Below are positions 33,318 through 42,908 of a DNA stretch of 64,000 nt, piece by piece. Each line of letters opens with the position of its first letter. Within the stretch, counting starts at the first letter, position 1. A model generated the notes under the pieces. It was not told the DNA's origin, searched no databases, and was given only the letters and a program-made list of their open reading frames with translations. The position numbers were made by a program, and so were the translations under genes. Source of the stretch: Oceanimonas doudoroffii (GTDB lineage: Bacteria > Pseudomonadota > Gammaproteobacteria > Enterobacterales > Aeromonadaceae); NCBI RefSeq assembly GCF_002242685.1, contig NZ_NBIM01000001.1, positions 186,001 through 250,000 on the forward strand, given 5' to 3'.

Positions 33318-35255
33318 ATGTTCGAGCCTGTGATCCCTTATTTGTTAACGCTGGCCTTTGCCCTGGCCGCCATCGGCGCCATGCGCCGGGTGCGGCTGTG
33401 GCGCCGGGGCCAGGTCAGCCCCGTGGCCTTCTGGCAGGGACTGGCCGCCATGCCGCGCCGCTATCTGGTGGATCTGCACCATGTGGTGGCGCGGGACAAG
33501 TACATGTCCAATACCCACGTGGCCACCGGCGGCGGTTTTGTGCTGGCGCTGGTGCTGGTGGTGCTGGTGCACGGCCTGGGCCTGCACAGCGCCTGGCTGG
33601 TATGGCCGTTGCTGGGTGCCAGCCTGCTGATGACGGTGGGCGCGCTGTTTGTATGGAAGCGCCGGCAAAAGCCCGCCAGCGAACTGCCCAACTCGCGGCT
33701 GTCCCGTGGCCCCTGGCAACGACTGCCGAAAAGCCTGCTGGCGTTTTCGCTGGGCTTTTTTATCGCCACCCTGCCGGCCGCCGGCATTCTGCCCGAGGGC
33801 ACCGGCAGTGGCCTGCTGGCGCTGGTACTGCTGGCGGTGTGCGCCTGGGGCCTGGGCGAGCTGGTGTTTGGCATGGCCTGGGGCGGCCCCATGAAGCACG
33901 CCTTTGCCGGTGCCCTGCACCTGGCCTTTCACCGCCGTCCGGCCCGCTTTGGCGGCGGCCGTGACACCGGCCTGAAGGCGCTCGATCTGAACGCCGACAA
34001 GCTGGGGGTGGAAAAGGTCACCGATTTTAAATGGAACCAACTGCTGGGCTTTGACGCCTGCGTGCAGTGCGGCCGCTGTGAAAGCAAGTGCCCGGCCTTT
34101 GCCGCCGGCCAGCCGCTTAACCCCAAAAAGCTCATTCAGGACATGGTGACCAGCCTGGCCGCCCAGGAAGAGGTGGCCTACCGCGGCAGCCCGCATCCGG
34201 GCCAGGAAGGCGCCGCCCGCACCGGCTGCCCCGACAAGCCGCTGGTGGAGAGCATGCTCGACAGCCAGACCCTGTGGTCGTGCACCACCTGCCGCGCCTG
34301 CGTGGAAGAGTGCCCCATGATGATTGAGCACGTGGATGCCGTGGTCGACATGCGCCGCTTTCTGACCCTGGAGCGGGGCCAGACCCCGGGCAAGGGCCAG
34401 GAAGTGCTGGAAAACCTGATTGCCACCGACAATCCGGGTGGCCTGGCCCCGGCCAGCCGCAGTCATTGGGCCGCCGATCTCAATATGCCGCTGATGAAGG
34501 ACATCGGTGAGGTCGACGTGCTGCTGTGGGTAGGTGACGGCGCCTTTGACATGCGCAACCAGCGCACCCTGCGTGCCCTGGTGCAGCTGATGCGCGCCGC
34601 CGGAGTGGACTTTGCCTTTCTCGGTAACGAAGAGCTGGACTCGGGGGATCTGGCCCGCCGGCTGGGCGACGAAGCCACCTTCCAGCGCCTGGCCAAGGCC
34701 AATATTCGTACCCTGGGCAAGTACCGCTTTAACCGCATTGTCACCGCCGATCCGCACTCGCTGCAAAGCCTGGGCACCGAATATGCCGAGCTGGGCGGTG
34801 AGCTGAACGTGGTGCATCACAGCGAGCTGCTGGCCGAGCTGCATCAGCAGGGCAAACTGGCGTTCAGCAATGGCCAGAGCGGCAAGCTGACCTACCACGA
34901 TCCCTGCTACCTGGGTCGGTATAACGGCGTCTATGACGCGCCCCGTTACCTGCTCGACCAGCTCGGCTTTGAGCGCACCGAGATGGAGCGCAGCGGTTTC
35001 CGCTCCCGTTGCTGTGGCGGCGGTGGTGGTGCCCCGGTCACCGACATTCCCGGCGAGCGTCGCATTGCCGACATGCGCATGGACGACGCCCGGTCGGTGG
35101 ATGCCGAGCTGATGGCGGTGGCCTGCCCCCAGTGCACCCTGATGATGGAAGGGGTGGTGGAGCCCCGGCCCGAGGTGAAGGACATTGCCGAGCTGCTGCT
35201 TGACGCGCTGGTGCAGCCTGCCGAGCAGCCGAACAAGGAGGAAGCCCATGTCTGA
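33318..35255 (+). CDS. dgcB: Dimethylglycine demethylase iron-sulfur subunit
   Basis: The 645-residue membrane-bound electron carrier has five or so N-terminal helices (1-190), then two [4Fe-4S] motifs, CVQCGRCESKCP (C248, C251, C254, C258) and CTTCRACVEECP (C322, C325, C328, C332), and CCG-type cysteine segments (HDPCYLGRYNGVYDAPR, SRCCGGGGGAP, CPQC). It resembles the Fe-S/quinone oxidoreductases of the GlcF/HdrD type. It should pass electrons from DgcA and the flavoprotein to quinone. The stop overlaps the next start by eight bases. Confidence 0.93.
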   Translation: MFEPVIPYLLTLAFALAAIGAMRRVRLWRRGQVSPVAFWQGLAAMPRRYLVDLHHVVARDKYMSNTHVATGGGFVLALVLVVLVHGLGLHSAWLVWPLLGASLLMTVGALFVWKRRQKPASELPNSRLSRGPWQRLPKSLLAFSLGFFIATLPAAGILPEGTGSGLLALVLLAVCAWGLGELVFGMAWGGPMKHAFAGALHLAFHRRPARFGGGRDTGLKALDLNADKLGVEKVTDFKWNQLLGFDACVQCGRCESKCPAFAAGQPLNPKKLIQDMVTSLAAQEEVAYRGSPHPGQEGAARTGCPDKPLVESMLDSQTLWSCTTCRACVEECPMMIEHVDAVVDMRRFLTLERGQTPGKGQEVLENLIATDNPGGLAPASRSHWAADLNMPLMKDIGEVDVLLWVGDGAFDMRNQRTLRALVQLMRAAGVDFAFLGNEELDSGDLARRLGDEATFQRLAKANIRTLGKYRFNRIVTADPHSLQSLGTEYAELGGELNVVHHSELLAELHQQGKLAFSNGQSGKLTYHDPCYLGRYNGVYDAPRYLLDQLGFERTEMERSGFRSRCCGGGGGAPVTDIPGERRIADMRMDDARSVDAELMAVACPQCTLMMEGVVEPRPEVKDIAELLLDALVQPAEQPNKEEAHV

Positions 35256-36465
35256 CGTCATTCGCAAGGATCCGCGGCTGGCCTGGATTGCCCGCAACCG
35301 GCTGCATCCGCGTCACGGCGAGCTGAGCGGCCAGCCGTTGCGCGGCCCCACCGGGCTGCTGCGCAAGAACCCGCGGCCCCAGTGGCAATACGGCCCCAGC
35401 GGCCTGCGCCGGCTCGATCGGCTCAACATGCACGGCAACGCCGGGGTGACCACCCTGGTGCGCAAGGCCAGCGAGCAGCCGCAGCTGCCGCTGCATGTGG
35501 TGGAAAGTCCGCAGCACTACATTGCCGTCTGGCTGCCGCTGTCCGGCGGCCGCCTGACCGGGCACGGCAAGGACGTGCTCGGCCTGGCCCAGCAACTGGC
35601 GGCGGCCCAGGCCCAGAGCACGGCGGTGCTGGGCCTGGTGTGCGGTGAGCTGAAAGAGGGCATTGACGAGGCCGGGGTGGATCGGCTGCTACAACTGGAA
35701 GGGGTGGAGGGCTACCAGCCCGAAGCCTGGACCGAGCTGTGCCTGCAGGCAGACAGCGAATACCAGCCGCTGCACTGGCTGTTTCCCGATGCCGGCGAGT
35801 CGGCCGAGCTGGGCCGCCGGTTGTCGGTGGCCCTGGGCGAGCGGCCCGCCACCGGGGTGTGGAAGTGGGAAGGGGAACAACTCATTGCCCGCAGCGGTGC
35901 CGGCCACCAGGACATTACTCGGCCGCTGTGCCGGCTGCTGTTGCTGTTGGAAGAATGTGCCATGCCCTGCACCGAATACCGCTATCAGACCCTGCCGGTG
36001 GAATTTGAGGCCGATGCCTTGCCCACCGCCCGGGTACAGGATAAGGGCCGGGTGGCGGTGGATCCGTCCGACATTCCCCTGGCCGAGGCGGAGTTTATTC
36101 TCTCCGCCGGTAACGGGGTACACGACTGGGAGCAGTTCCACCAGGCCGCGACCTTGTTGGGGGCCGCCGAAGGGGCCAGCCGGGTGGCGGTGGACGACGG
36201 CTTTATGCCGCGCAACCGCCAGGTGGGGGCCACCGGTACCTGGGTGAGTGCCCGGGTCTACATTGCCGTGGGCATTTCCGGCGCCGTGCAGCACCTGCAG
36301 GGCCTGGGCAAGGTGGAAAAGGTGGTGGCCATCAACCAGGACAGCGACTGTGACATGGTCAAGCGGGCCGGCCTGAGTGCCATTGGCGACAGCCGCGAAA
36401 TTCTGGCGGCGCTGATGGAACTGGCGTCTGCCAAATCGGAGCAGGAGATAAGCGATGCAGCCTGA
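35248..36465 (+). CDS. etfA: Electron-transfer flavoprotein alpha subunit of the betaine cluster
   Basis: The 405-residue protein has a divergent N-terminal part (residues 1-80) and then an ETF alpha architecture ending with the FAD domain: AEFILSAGNGVHDWEQFHQAATLLGAAEGASRVAVDDGFMPRNRQVGATGTWVSARVYIAVGISGAVQHLQGL, and VVAINQDSDCDMVKRAGLSAIGD. The ATG at 35248 overlaps dgcB by eight bases behind AAGGAGG. The start is longer than in housekeeping EtfA. It corresponds by order to PA5400. It should carry electrons from dimethylglycine oxidation. Confidence 0.88.
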   Translation: MSDVIRKDPRLAWIARNRLHPRHGELSGQPLRGPTGLLRKNPRPQWQYGPSGLRRLDRLNMHGNAGVTTLVRKASEQPQLPLHVVESPQHYIAVWLPLSGGRLTGHGKDVLGLAQQLAAAQAQSTAVLGLVCGELKEGIDEAGVDRLLQLEGVEGYQPEAWTELCLQADSEYQPLHWLFPDAGESAELGRRLSVALGERPATGVWKWEGEQLIARSGAGHQDITRPLCRLLLLLEECAMPCTEYRYQTLPVEFEADALPTARVQDKGRVAVDPSDIPLAEAEFILSAGNGVHDWEQFHQAATLLGAAEGASRVAVDDGFMPRNRQVGATGTWVSARVYIAVGISGAVQHLQGLGKVEKVVAINQDSDCDMVKRAGLSAIGDSREILAALMELASAKSEQEISDAA

Positions 36466-37234
36466 ACATCTGAACATTGCGGTGCTGGTGAGTGAAGGCC
36501 GTCACCCGGTATCGGGCCGCGCCCGCCGTGCTCTGCAGGATGCCTGCGCCCTGGAAGTGGCCTTTGCCCTGGGGGGCGAGCTTGAGGTGATCCATGCCGG
36601 TGATCCGGAGCGCCCGGCGCTGCAGGATTACCTGGGCATGGGCCTGCCGCGCATGACGGTGCTGCGCCAGGGGCAGGACGACGACGCGCTGTCGGTGCTG
36701 GCGCCCTACCTGGACGAACGCCAGCCCGATCTGCTGCTCACCGGCATTCATGCCGAGCAGGGCGAGGGCTCGGGCATGCTGCCCTACCTGCTGGCCGAGC
36801 ACCTGGGCTGGCCGCTGGTGACCGGCATTGCCGCCGTCGAGTCCATCGAGGGGGACGAGGTTACCCTGTTGCAGGCCCTGCCACGGGGCCAGCGCCGGCG
36901 CATTACTGCTCGGCTGCCGCTGGTGGCCAGTGTGGATGAAGCCGCCGCCAGCCCCCGTCAGCTCGCCTTTGCCCGGGCCCGGCGTGGAGCCATCACCGAG
37001 CAGCTGCCGGTGGCCCCGCGTCGCGACGCCGAAAGCCATGGCTGGCAGTGGCAGGACGCCAGGCCCAGGCCCAAGCGGCTGAAAGTGGCTCGTGCCAAGA
37101 CCGCCGCCGACCGCTTCAAGCAGGCCACCGCCAAGGCCCAGGGCGGCAAGGGGCAAATCATTCGCGATGACCCTCAGGCCGCCGCCCAGGCCATCTATGA
37201 TCTTTTGGTGGAGGAAGGAGTTCTGCGCAAATAA
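36455..37234 (+). CDS. etfB: Electron-transfer flavoprotein beta subunit of the betaine cluster
   Basis: The 259-residue protein is EtfB-like: NIAVLVSEGRHPVSGRARRALQDACALEVAFALGG, a DLLLTGIHAEQGEGSGMLPYLLAEHLGWPLVTGIAAVE segment matching the GxQAxD...LG core, and a basic C-terminal tail (RPKRLKVARAKTAADRFKQAT). It overlaps etfA by eleven bases and ends the operon before a strong terminator. Confidence 0.88.
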   Translation: MQPEHLNIAVLVSEGRHPVSGRARRALQDACALEVAFALGGELEVIHAGDPERPALQDYLGMGLPRMTVLRQGQDDDALSVLAPYLDERQPDLLLTGIHAEQGEGSGMLPYLLAEHLGWPLVTGIAAVESIEGDEVTLLQALPRGQRRRITARLPLVASVDEAAASPRQLAFARARRGAITEQLPVAPRRDAESHGWQWQDARPRPKRLKVARAKTAADRFKQATAKAQGGKGQIIRDDPQAAAQAIYDLLVEEGVLRK

Positions 37235-37257
37235 GCACTGTCTTGGGGAAGACAACG

Positions 37258-37288
37258 CAAAACGCCGGCAAATGCCGGCGTTTTTTAT
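37258..37288 (+). terminator. Rho-independent terminator after the dgc/etf operon
   Basis: The stem ACGCCGGC/GCCGGCGT around AAAT has AAAA before and TTTTTT after. It may also serve the LysR-type gene on minus. Confidence 0.92.
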
Positions 37289-37295
37289 GGGAGAT

Positions 37296-38194
37296 TCAGG
37301 ACAGAATGGCCCGAGTGGCGTGGCGAAAGTGGCTCACAAAGGTCAGCACCCGTTTGGGCAGGCTGCCCCAGGAATAAAGCAGGTAAATGGGCAGGGGAGG
37401 CAACTGCCACTGGGGCAGCACACGGATCAGTCGCCCGGGTGATGTTGCTCCCGCATGCGCACCATGTAGTCGGGCAGCACGCCCATGCCGTTTGAGCGCA
37501 CGATGCTTTCCAGCTGCATGGCAATCTGATCCGTCCACACGCGGGACTTGGGAATCTGAATGGTTCTGGTGCCGTCTTCCCCATGGTGCAGCTCAAGATC
37601 GCCGGCGGGCTGATAGAAGTGATGCATGTTCACCCAGTCCACCCGCGCGAGATCATCCACCGAGTTCAGCGAGGCCTGCCTGGCCAGATAGCTGCGGGAG
37701 GCATACAGGCTGCAGGTGAGGTTGCCAATCAGCTCTTCCTTCAACCGGCTCAGCTCCGGCGTGCCAAGCCAGACGGTGACATCAAACTGATCGGCCTCGG
37801 CACACTGGGTGACCGCCTTCAGGCTGAGCCGCACCTCGGGGTACTGCTCGGAAAAATTGATGATTTCCTTGGGAAACCAGGAGCGGATCAGTCCGGAAAA
37901 AACGCCTACGTTCAAATCGCCGGTCACCGAGGCCTTGAGTGAGTCAACCTGCTCCTGGGCGGTGCGGGCCGCTTCCAGAATTTGTCGGGCAAAAGGATAG
38001 AAGGCCTGGCCCGCCTCGTTTAAATGCAGCTTGTTTGACTGGCGCAGCAACAGGGGCTGGCCCACGTCGTTTTCCAGATGGGTGATGCGCCGGCTCAGGG
38101 TGGATTTGGACACGCCGAGTGATCGGGCCGTTTCCGTAAGACTGCCACTTTCGACCAGTTTCACGAAGCTGACCAGATCATTCATGTCGTACAT
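37296..38194 (-). pseudogene. LysR-type regulator, frameshifted near its C-terminus
   Basis: The N-terminal winged helix is intact (MNDLVSFVKLVESGSLTETARSLGVSKSTLSRRITHLENDVGQPLLLRQ), and the effector domain reads in frame to MVRMREQHHPGD, then meets a stop near 37427. The missing end continues in the neighbouring frame: SPGRLIRVLPQWQLPPLPIYLLYSWGSLPKRVLTFVSHF, ending at 37296. A one-base indel at about 37430-37445 explains this. It may be a true mutation or an assembly error. The truncated form would still be 249-252 residues. It faces the truncated receptor at 38296, which hints at a decaying pair. Confidence 0.8.
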
Positions 38195-38295
38195 AGCACT
38201 ATTTCCACGGCTCGAATTGAAGGGAAGGGAACGTATCGTTCCCTCCATCGCAATGCAGGTTATGTGAGAATTTAAATGATAACCACTCTTTGTAA

Positions 38296-38898
38296 ATGAT
38301 ATGGAGCCGCGATGCAGCCTTTTACCTTCAGGGCCTTACCTACCACAGGCAGGGCTGGACCGCGAGCATGACCCTGTTCGACAACCGCTTTGATGACAAG
38401 ATAGTCACCACCGATTGCCCCGCGGGCGTCTGCTTCGATCCCGACGCGCGCCACTACACCAACGTAGACAAGGCCAGGACCCAGGGAGTGGAGCTGAGCA
38501 CCACGGCTCAGTTGACGGCAACGGTGAAGGCCAGTGCCAATTACACCTATACCCGTTCCGAGCAGCTTTCCGGCGAGCACCGGGGTCAGCCACTCACTCA
38601 GATGCCACTGCACCTGTTTGCGTCTTCGGTGGACTGGCAGATGGCGCCACGGCTGGGCGGCTGGCTGAAATACGAGTATCGAGGCACGGAATCTCAGGAA
38701 ACCGGTTTGTCATCCAACACCGCCACGCGAGCGCCGGCCTACTCTTTGTTTCACCTGGGGCTGCAATATGAGGCAAGTCGGCACATTGTGCTGCAGGCCG
38801 GCATAGACAACCTGCTGGACGAGCCCTTTGAATTTGCGGAATACGGCTTTGTAGACAGCGGCAGGGCCTATTGGGCCTCTGCCGAATACCGCTTCTGA
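38296..38898 (+). pseudogene. TonB-dependent receptor, C-terminal remnant
   Basis: About 200 codons match only the last strands of a TonB receptor barrel: WTASMTLFDNRFDDKIV, YTNVDKARTQGVELSTTAQLT, ASANYTYTRSEQ, and the usual end GIDNLLDEPFEFAEYGFVDSGRAYWASAEYRF with terminal Phe. The signal peptide, plug and most of the barrel are missing, where full receptors have about 650-750 residues. The upstream sequence at about 38270-38300 (AAATGATAACCACTC...AAATGATATGG) looks like an iron-type promoter region, so an internal deletion may have joined promoter and tail. Confidence 0.85.
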
Positions 38899-38928
38899 AC
38901 ACAACGCCGGCACCTGCCGGCCCTTCAC

Positions 38929-39849
38929 TCAGAACAGCCAGGTGTAAAGAACGCCGGCACTGACCGCCATGGCAATGATCACGGCCAGAAAGGCAACGAT
39001 CATGGTGTTTTTGAAAATGGACTTCAGCAAAATCACCTCGGTAAGGCTGGCGCCGGCGCTGCCGATGATCAGGGCCATCACCGCGCCCAGCCCCATGCCC
39101 TTGGCAGCCAGGGCGGCACTGAGCGGGATCACCGCTTCGGCCCGAATATACAGGGGAATGCCGATAACCGCCGCCACCGGAATGGCAAAGGGGTTGCTGT
39201 CATTGGCCAGCCGGGCCACCAGCTCGGTGGGCATAAAGCCGTAGATCATGGAGCCCAGGGCAATGCCGCCAATCAGGTAGGGCAGCACCTTTTTAAAGTC
39301 TTTCCAGGTGGCCTGCCAGATTCGGCGCCACTTGCTGATTGGCGCCGCAGCCTGGCCTGCGCATACCGCACCACAGCCCTTTGACAGGGGCTCAATATAG
39401 GCCTCCGGCTTGACGAACTGCTCAAAGCCCAGCTTTTCCAGCAGATAGCCGGCCACCACCGACACCCCCATGGCCATCACGAAATAGAACAGGGTGACCT
39501 GCAGGCCAAAGGTGACCGCAAACAGGCCGATGATCACCGGGTTTAACAGCGGGCTGGCGAACAGGAACACCATCATGGTGCCAAAGCCCGCCCTGGCCCT
39601 TAACAGCCCCTTCAGAAAGGGAATGGTCGAGCACGAGCAAAATGGGGTAATTGCCCCCAGAAAGCCGGCTACCAGGTAACCCCTGCCGTTTCGGCCACTG
39701 AGAATGCGCTGAATTTTCCGGGGCGGAATGTACTCCTGCAGCACACCCACCAGGTAGCTTATCAACAGAAACAGCACCGTCAGCTCGGCGGCCAGAAAGG
39801 CAAACATGTTCAGGGTGTCTTGCATCATTTTCATGGTGATATCGGGCAT
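38929..39849 (-). CDS. Permease of the ArsP/DUF318 family
   Basis: The 306-residue membrane protein has about eight helices and the family's cysteine motif in GAITPFCSCSTIPFLKGLL, followed by FLFASPLLNPVIIGLFAVTFG, and IPLYIRAEAVIPLSAALAAKGMGLGAVMALIIGSAGASLTEVILL. ArsP members export trivalent organoarsenicals; other members are uncharacterised, so the substrate is uncertain. A central loop carries CGAVCAG. It is divergent from an ArsR-type regulator gene across a palindromic operator. Confidence 0.88.
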   Translation of the reverse strand: MPDITMKMMQDTLNMFAFLAAELTVLFLLISYLVGVLQEYIPPRKIQRILSGRNGRGYLVAGFLGAITPFCSCSTIPFLKGLLRARAGFGTMMVFLFASPLLNPVIIGLFAVTFGLQVTLFYFVMAMGVSVVAGYLLEKLGFEQFVKPEAYIEPLSKGCGAVCAGQAAAPISKWRRIWQATWKDFKKVLPYLIGGIALGSMIYGFMPTELVARLANDSNPFAIPVAAVIGIPLYIRAEAVIPLSAALAAKGMGLGAVMALIIGSAGASLTEVILLKSIFKNTMIVAFLAVIIAMAVSAGVLYTWLF

Positions 39850-39860
39850 AACCTAACCCC

Positions 39861-39886
39861 TATATTTCTAGAATGTTCGAAATATA
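39861..39886. promoter_or_regulatory. Palindromic operator between the permease and ArsR-type genes
   Basis: TATATTTC-N10-GAAATATA is a perfect 8+8 palindrome just upstream of the permease start. A related AT-rich ATATCGAAATATAT lies near 39924-39937 before the regulator start. Both fit ArsR-family repressor sites. Confidence 0.7.
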
Positions 39887-39955
39887 AAGGGGAGCATTGG
39901 ACGGATCAAGACATTTCCATTAATATCGAAATATATTTTTAAAGAGGGTACGCGT

Positions 39956-40246
39956 GTGGAGCTGGAAACGGTTGCCAAGGCATTGAAAGAACTGGGCCAT
40001 CCTACCCGGCTGGCGATCTACAGAAAGGTGGTCAGGGCGGGCTATCAGGGCATTGCGGTGGGAGGCCTGCAAGAGCAGCTGGCCGTGCCGGGCTCAACCC
40101 TGTCTCATCATATTGCCAGCCTGGCCTCGGCCGGCCTTATCTCTCAGCGGCGGGAAGGGCGTACGCTTTATTGCGTGGCCGAGTTTGAACGCTTGCAGTC
40201 GGTGATTGGCTTCCTGCAGGATGAATGCTGTATGGACGAACGCTAA
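39956..40246 (+). CDS. ArsR-family repressor
   Basis: The 96-residue winged-helix protein reads ETVAKALKELGHPTRLAIYRKVVRAGYQGIAVGGLQEQLAVPGSTLSHHIASLASAGLISQRREGRTLYCVAEF, and ends DECCMDER. The SHHIASL recognition helix and a C-terminal CC pair suggest control by a thiophilic metalloid or similar ligand; the usual ELCVCDL motif of ArsR1 is absent. The start is GTG at 39956 behind AGAGGG. It probably represses the divergent permease. Confidence 0.87.
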   Translation: MELETVAKALKELGHPTRLAIYRKVVRAGYQGIAVGGLQEQLAVPGSTLSHHIASLASAGLISQRREGRTLYCVAEFERLQSVIGFLQDECCMDER

Positions 40247-40270
40247 ACACAGTCAAAGGAGAACACCGAC

Positions 40271-41038
40271 ATGACCACTGCCACTCTGGGCATTCTGGGC
40301 GTTGGCCACCTGGCCACCTATACGGTAACCGGCCTGCGCAACGGCGGTGACCAAAGGCGCATTATTCTAAGCCCGCGTAACGCCGCAGCGGCCAGCCGGC
40401 TGGCCGAGCAGTGCCGGTGCGAGGTGGCCGGCAGCAATCAGGAGGTGGTGGAGGGCAGCGACATCATTTTGCTGGCGGTGCGGCCGAAGAGCCTGAGCGA
40501 GCTGGTGCAAGGGCTGACCTTCAAGCCCGGCCAGCTGGTGATGTCGGCCATGGCGGGAGTGTCGTTGCAGCAGTTGCGGCAACACGCGGCGCTGCAGGGC
40601 GCCACCCTGGTGCGCGTGCTGCCGCCGGCCAGTGTGGAGGTGGGCGCCGGGCCGGTGCCGCAGTTTCCGGCCAACGCCACCGCCGAGGCCTTGTTCGGTG
40701 CCATGGGCAAGGTGATTGTGCTGGAGTCGGAAGCCCTGTTTGACGTGGCCCTGGCCCACGGCTGCCTGCATGGCTGGAGCTATTTTCTGGTGCAGCAGCT
40801 CATTGACTGGAGCGTGGCGCAGGGCATGAGCCAGCACGCCGCCCGGCAAATGGTGGTGCACTCCATCACCAGTGCCATGGCCCTGGCCGAATCCCGCCCC
40901 GAGCTTGACTACGGCGACATTGGCAACGGCATTGCCACCCCCGGCACCTTTACCCTGAAAGGCCTGGAGCACATCAACGCGAACAACGGCCTGCAGGCCT
41001 GGTCCGACGCCATGGATGCGGTAAGCAAGGCAGAGTAA
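40271..41038 (+). CDS. Pyrroline-5-carboxylate reductase-like protein (ProC family paralogue)
   Basis: The 255-residue protein has an N-terminal Rossmann motif LGILGVGHLATYTVTGL (7-23), SDIILLAVRPKSLSELV, VMSAMAGVSLQQL, VRVLPPASVEVGAGPV, and a helical dimer domain with GWSYFLVQQLIDWSVAQGMS. It follows ProC in layout, but conserved ProC residues (RxMPNTPA) read RVLPPASV, so the substrate may differ. It lies 24 bases after the ArsR-type gene and faces TRAP operon 2. Confidence 0.82.
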   Translation: MTTATLGILGVGHLATYTVTGLRNGGDQRRIILSPRNAAAASRLAEQCRCEVAGSNQEVVEGSDIILLAVRPKSLSELVQGLTFKPGQLVMSAMAGVSLQQLRQHAALQGATLVRVLPPASVEVGAGPVPQFPANATAEALFGAMGKVIVLESEALFDVALAHGCLHGWSYFLVQQLIDWSVAQGMSQHAARQMVVHSITSAMALAESRPELDYGDIGNGIATPGTFTLKGLEHINANNGLQAWSDAMDAVSKAE

Positions 41039-41097
41039 GCGAAGCCCTCGAAGATCATGCCTTCGAGGGCTTCGAAACAACGCATGGCCTGTAATCC

Positions 41098-42402
41098 TTA
41101 GCCGGTCAGCAACCGGGGCAACCACAGCGCAAGGCCGGGGTAAAAACTAATTAAGGCGGCGGCCAGGCACATGAGCATGAAAAAGGGCAGGGCGGAGTAG
41201 GCTACCCTGCCAATGTGTTCACCGGTCAGCCCCTGCAACACGAAGAGATTAAAGCCCACGGGCGGCGTGATCTGCCCAAGTTCTACCATGATCACCAGAA
41301 AAACCCCGAACCAGATGGGATCAAAGCCCGCCAGTTGCACAATGGGCAGGGTTATCGGCAGGCTCATTACCGTAATGGAGATGCCGTCCAGAAACAGTCC
41401 CAGCACAATGTAAAACAGGGCCAGCGCAACCAGTAACCAGGCGGGAGAAAGGGCTTGCTCGGCAATAAAGCTCGCCAGCTCCCGGGGCAGGTGCAAAAAT
41501 CCCATGGCGGTGGAGAGCAGGGCGGCGGTGACCAGAATGCTGCATACCATGGTGGCGTTCAGCAGGGTGGCCGCCAGCGCCTCCTTGAACATGGCGAGGT
41601 TTAACTGGCGCTCTGCGGCCAGCAGCCCCAGGGTGGCGGCCACACCGACAGCGGCGGCTTCCGACGGGGTTGCAATGCCTGAATAAATGGCGCCCATCAC
41701 CAGCACAATCAGCAGGAACACGGGGGCCAGACAGGCGAGGCTGTTCAGCAGTGACAGCCCGCCCGCGTTTGCGCGCGGAGCCTTGTCCGGTCGATACAGC
41801 GCCAGTGCCATGATATAGCCGGAATAAAGCAGGGCGATCAGCAGGCCGGGGATCACACCGGCCATAAACAGCTGGCTGATGGACACCTCGGCCTGCACAC
41901 CGTAAACAATCATGACAATGGACGGCGGGATCAACAGACCCAGGCTGCCGGCGCCGGCCAGTGAGCCAATGGACAGATGCCGGTCATAACCCCGACGAGA
42001 CAGTTCATTGGTGGTGATCTTGCCAATGGTGGCGGTGGTGGCGGCACTGGAGCCGCTGACGGCGGCAAAAATGGCACAGCCAAACACATTGGTGTGTAAA
42101 ATGCCGCCCGGCACCTTCTGCGCCCAGGGCTCCAGGCCTCGAAACAGCCGGTCCGAGATATTGGAGCGAAAAATCAGCTCTCCCATCAGAATAAACAACG
42201 GTATGGCCGACAGCTCCCAGGCGTTGCCCGCGCGATAAAGAATGCGACTCAATATGGCTCCGGCGCGTTCCAGGTCAAATCCGCCCAGCCACACCAGCGA
42301 GCCGAGCGCCACCGCCGCCAGCCCGGCAAAAATCCAGGTGCCCAGCCCCAGAAACAGAAAAATAAGGCCGAGCACGCCGGCCGCCAGCATGATGGTTTCC
42401 AT
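41098..42402 (-). CDS. TRAP transporter large permease (second system)
   Basis: The 434-residue DctM protein has landmarks ELSAIPLFILMGELIFRSNISDRLFRGLEPW, NVFGCAIFAAVSGSSAATTATIGKITTNEL, AGSLGLLIPPSIVMIVYGVQAEVSISQLFMAGVIPG, and YSGIATPSEAAAVGVAATLGLL. Its start overlaps the dctQ stop by three bases. Confidence 0.94.
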   Translation of the reverse strand: METIMLAAGVLGLIFLFLGLGTWIFAGLAAVALGSLVWLGGFDLERAGAILSRILYRAGNAWELSAIPLFILMGELIFRSNISDRLFRGLEPWAQKVPGGILHTNVFGCAIFAAVSGSSAATTATIGKITTNELSRRGYDRHLSIGSLAGAGSLGLLIPPSIVMIVYGVQAEVSISQLFMAGVIPGLLIALLYSGYIMALALYRPDKAPRANAGGLSLLNSLACLAPVFLLIVLVMGAIYSGIATPSEAAAVGVAATLGLLAAERQLNLAMFKEALAATLLNATMVCSILVTAALLSTAMGFLHLPRELASFIAEQALSPAWLLVALALFYIVLGLFLDGISITVMSLPITLPIVQLAGFDPIWFGVFLVIMVELGQITPPVGFNLFVLQGLTGEHIGRVAYSALPFFMLMCLAAALISFYPGLALWLPRLLTG

Positions 42403-42905
42403 CAGTGTGCTCCCTGCGGGTTGTTATTTGGCGCAAGCAGGGCCAGGGCCTTGCCAAGCAGGGTAAGGCACAGCAACACCATACCCAGCAACACCATGCC
42501 TTCGGGTATCCAGATAGGGGTTTCCGCCAGGGTGTCACTCAGGGTGCCACGCTGATAGCTGCGCCAGACGTTCTTGCCCCATGCCAGGGCCAGAATGGTG
42601 AAGGTGACCAGTGCCACCAGGGTGGCAAACAGCTCGGGCACCCAGTGCCAGCGGGTGGGCAGCTTTTCCACCAGTAGCTTCACCTGAATAAGCGAGCCTC
42701 GTTCAAGGGCATATCCAAGGCCAAGAAAGGTCATGGTGGCAACGCCGTAGCCCACAAACTCATCCAGCACAAAGGTTGAGTGACCAAACAGCCGCAATCC
42801 TATCTCTAGCAATATGTGCGCAGTGATATAGAGAATAAGCCCCATGGCAAGCCAGCCCGCCAGCTGGTTAAGCCGGCGGCTGAATCCAATGATGAGCGCT
42901 GCCAT
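42402..42905 (-). CDS. TRAP transporter small permease (second system)
   Basis: The 167-residue DctQ protein has four helices (LAGWLAMGLILYITAHILLEIGLRLFGHSTFVLDEFVGYGVATMTFLGLGYALERGSLIQVKLLVEKLPTR). It lies three bases after dctP. It shares only family-level features with the DctQ of system 1. Confidence 0.88.
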   Translation of the reverse strand: MAALIIGFSRRLNQLAGWLAMGLILYITAHILLEIGLRLFGHSTFVLDEFVGYGVATMTFLGLGYALERGSLIQVKLLVEKLPTRWHWVPELFATLVALVTFTILALAWGKNVWRSYQRGTLSDTLAETPIWIPEGMVLLGMVLLCLTLLGKALALLAPNNNPQGAH

Positions 42906-42908
42906 GAC

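Noticed and set aside
33345..35297. 650-residue open frame on minus, opposite dgcB
   Set aside because: It is a GC-rich antisense shadow of dgcB, rich in H, Q and G, with no family features, while dgcB has clear Fe-S motifs.
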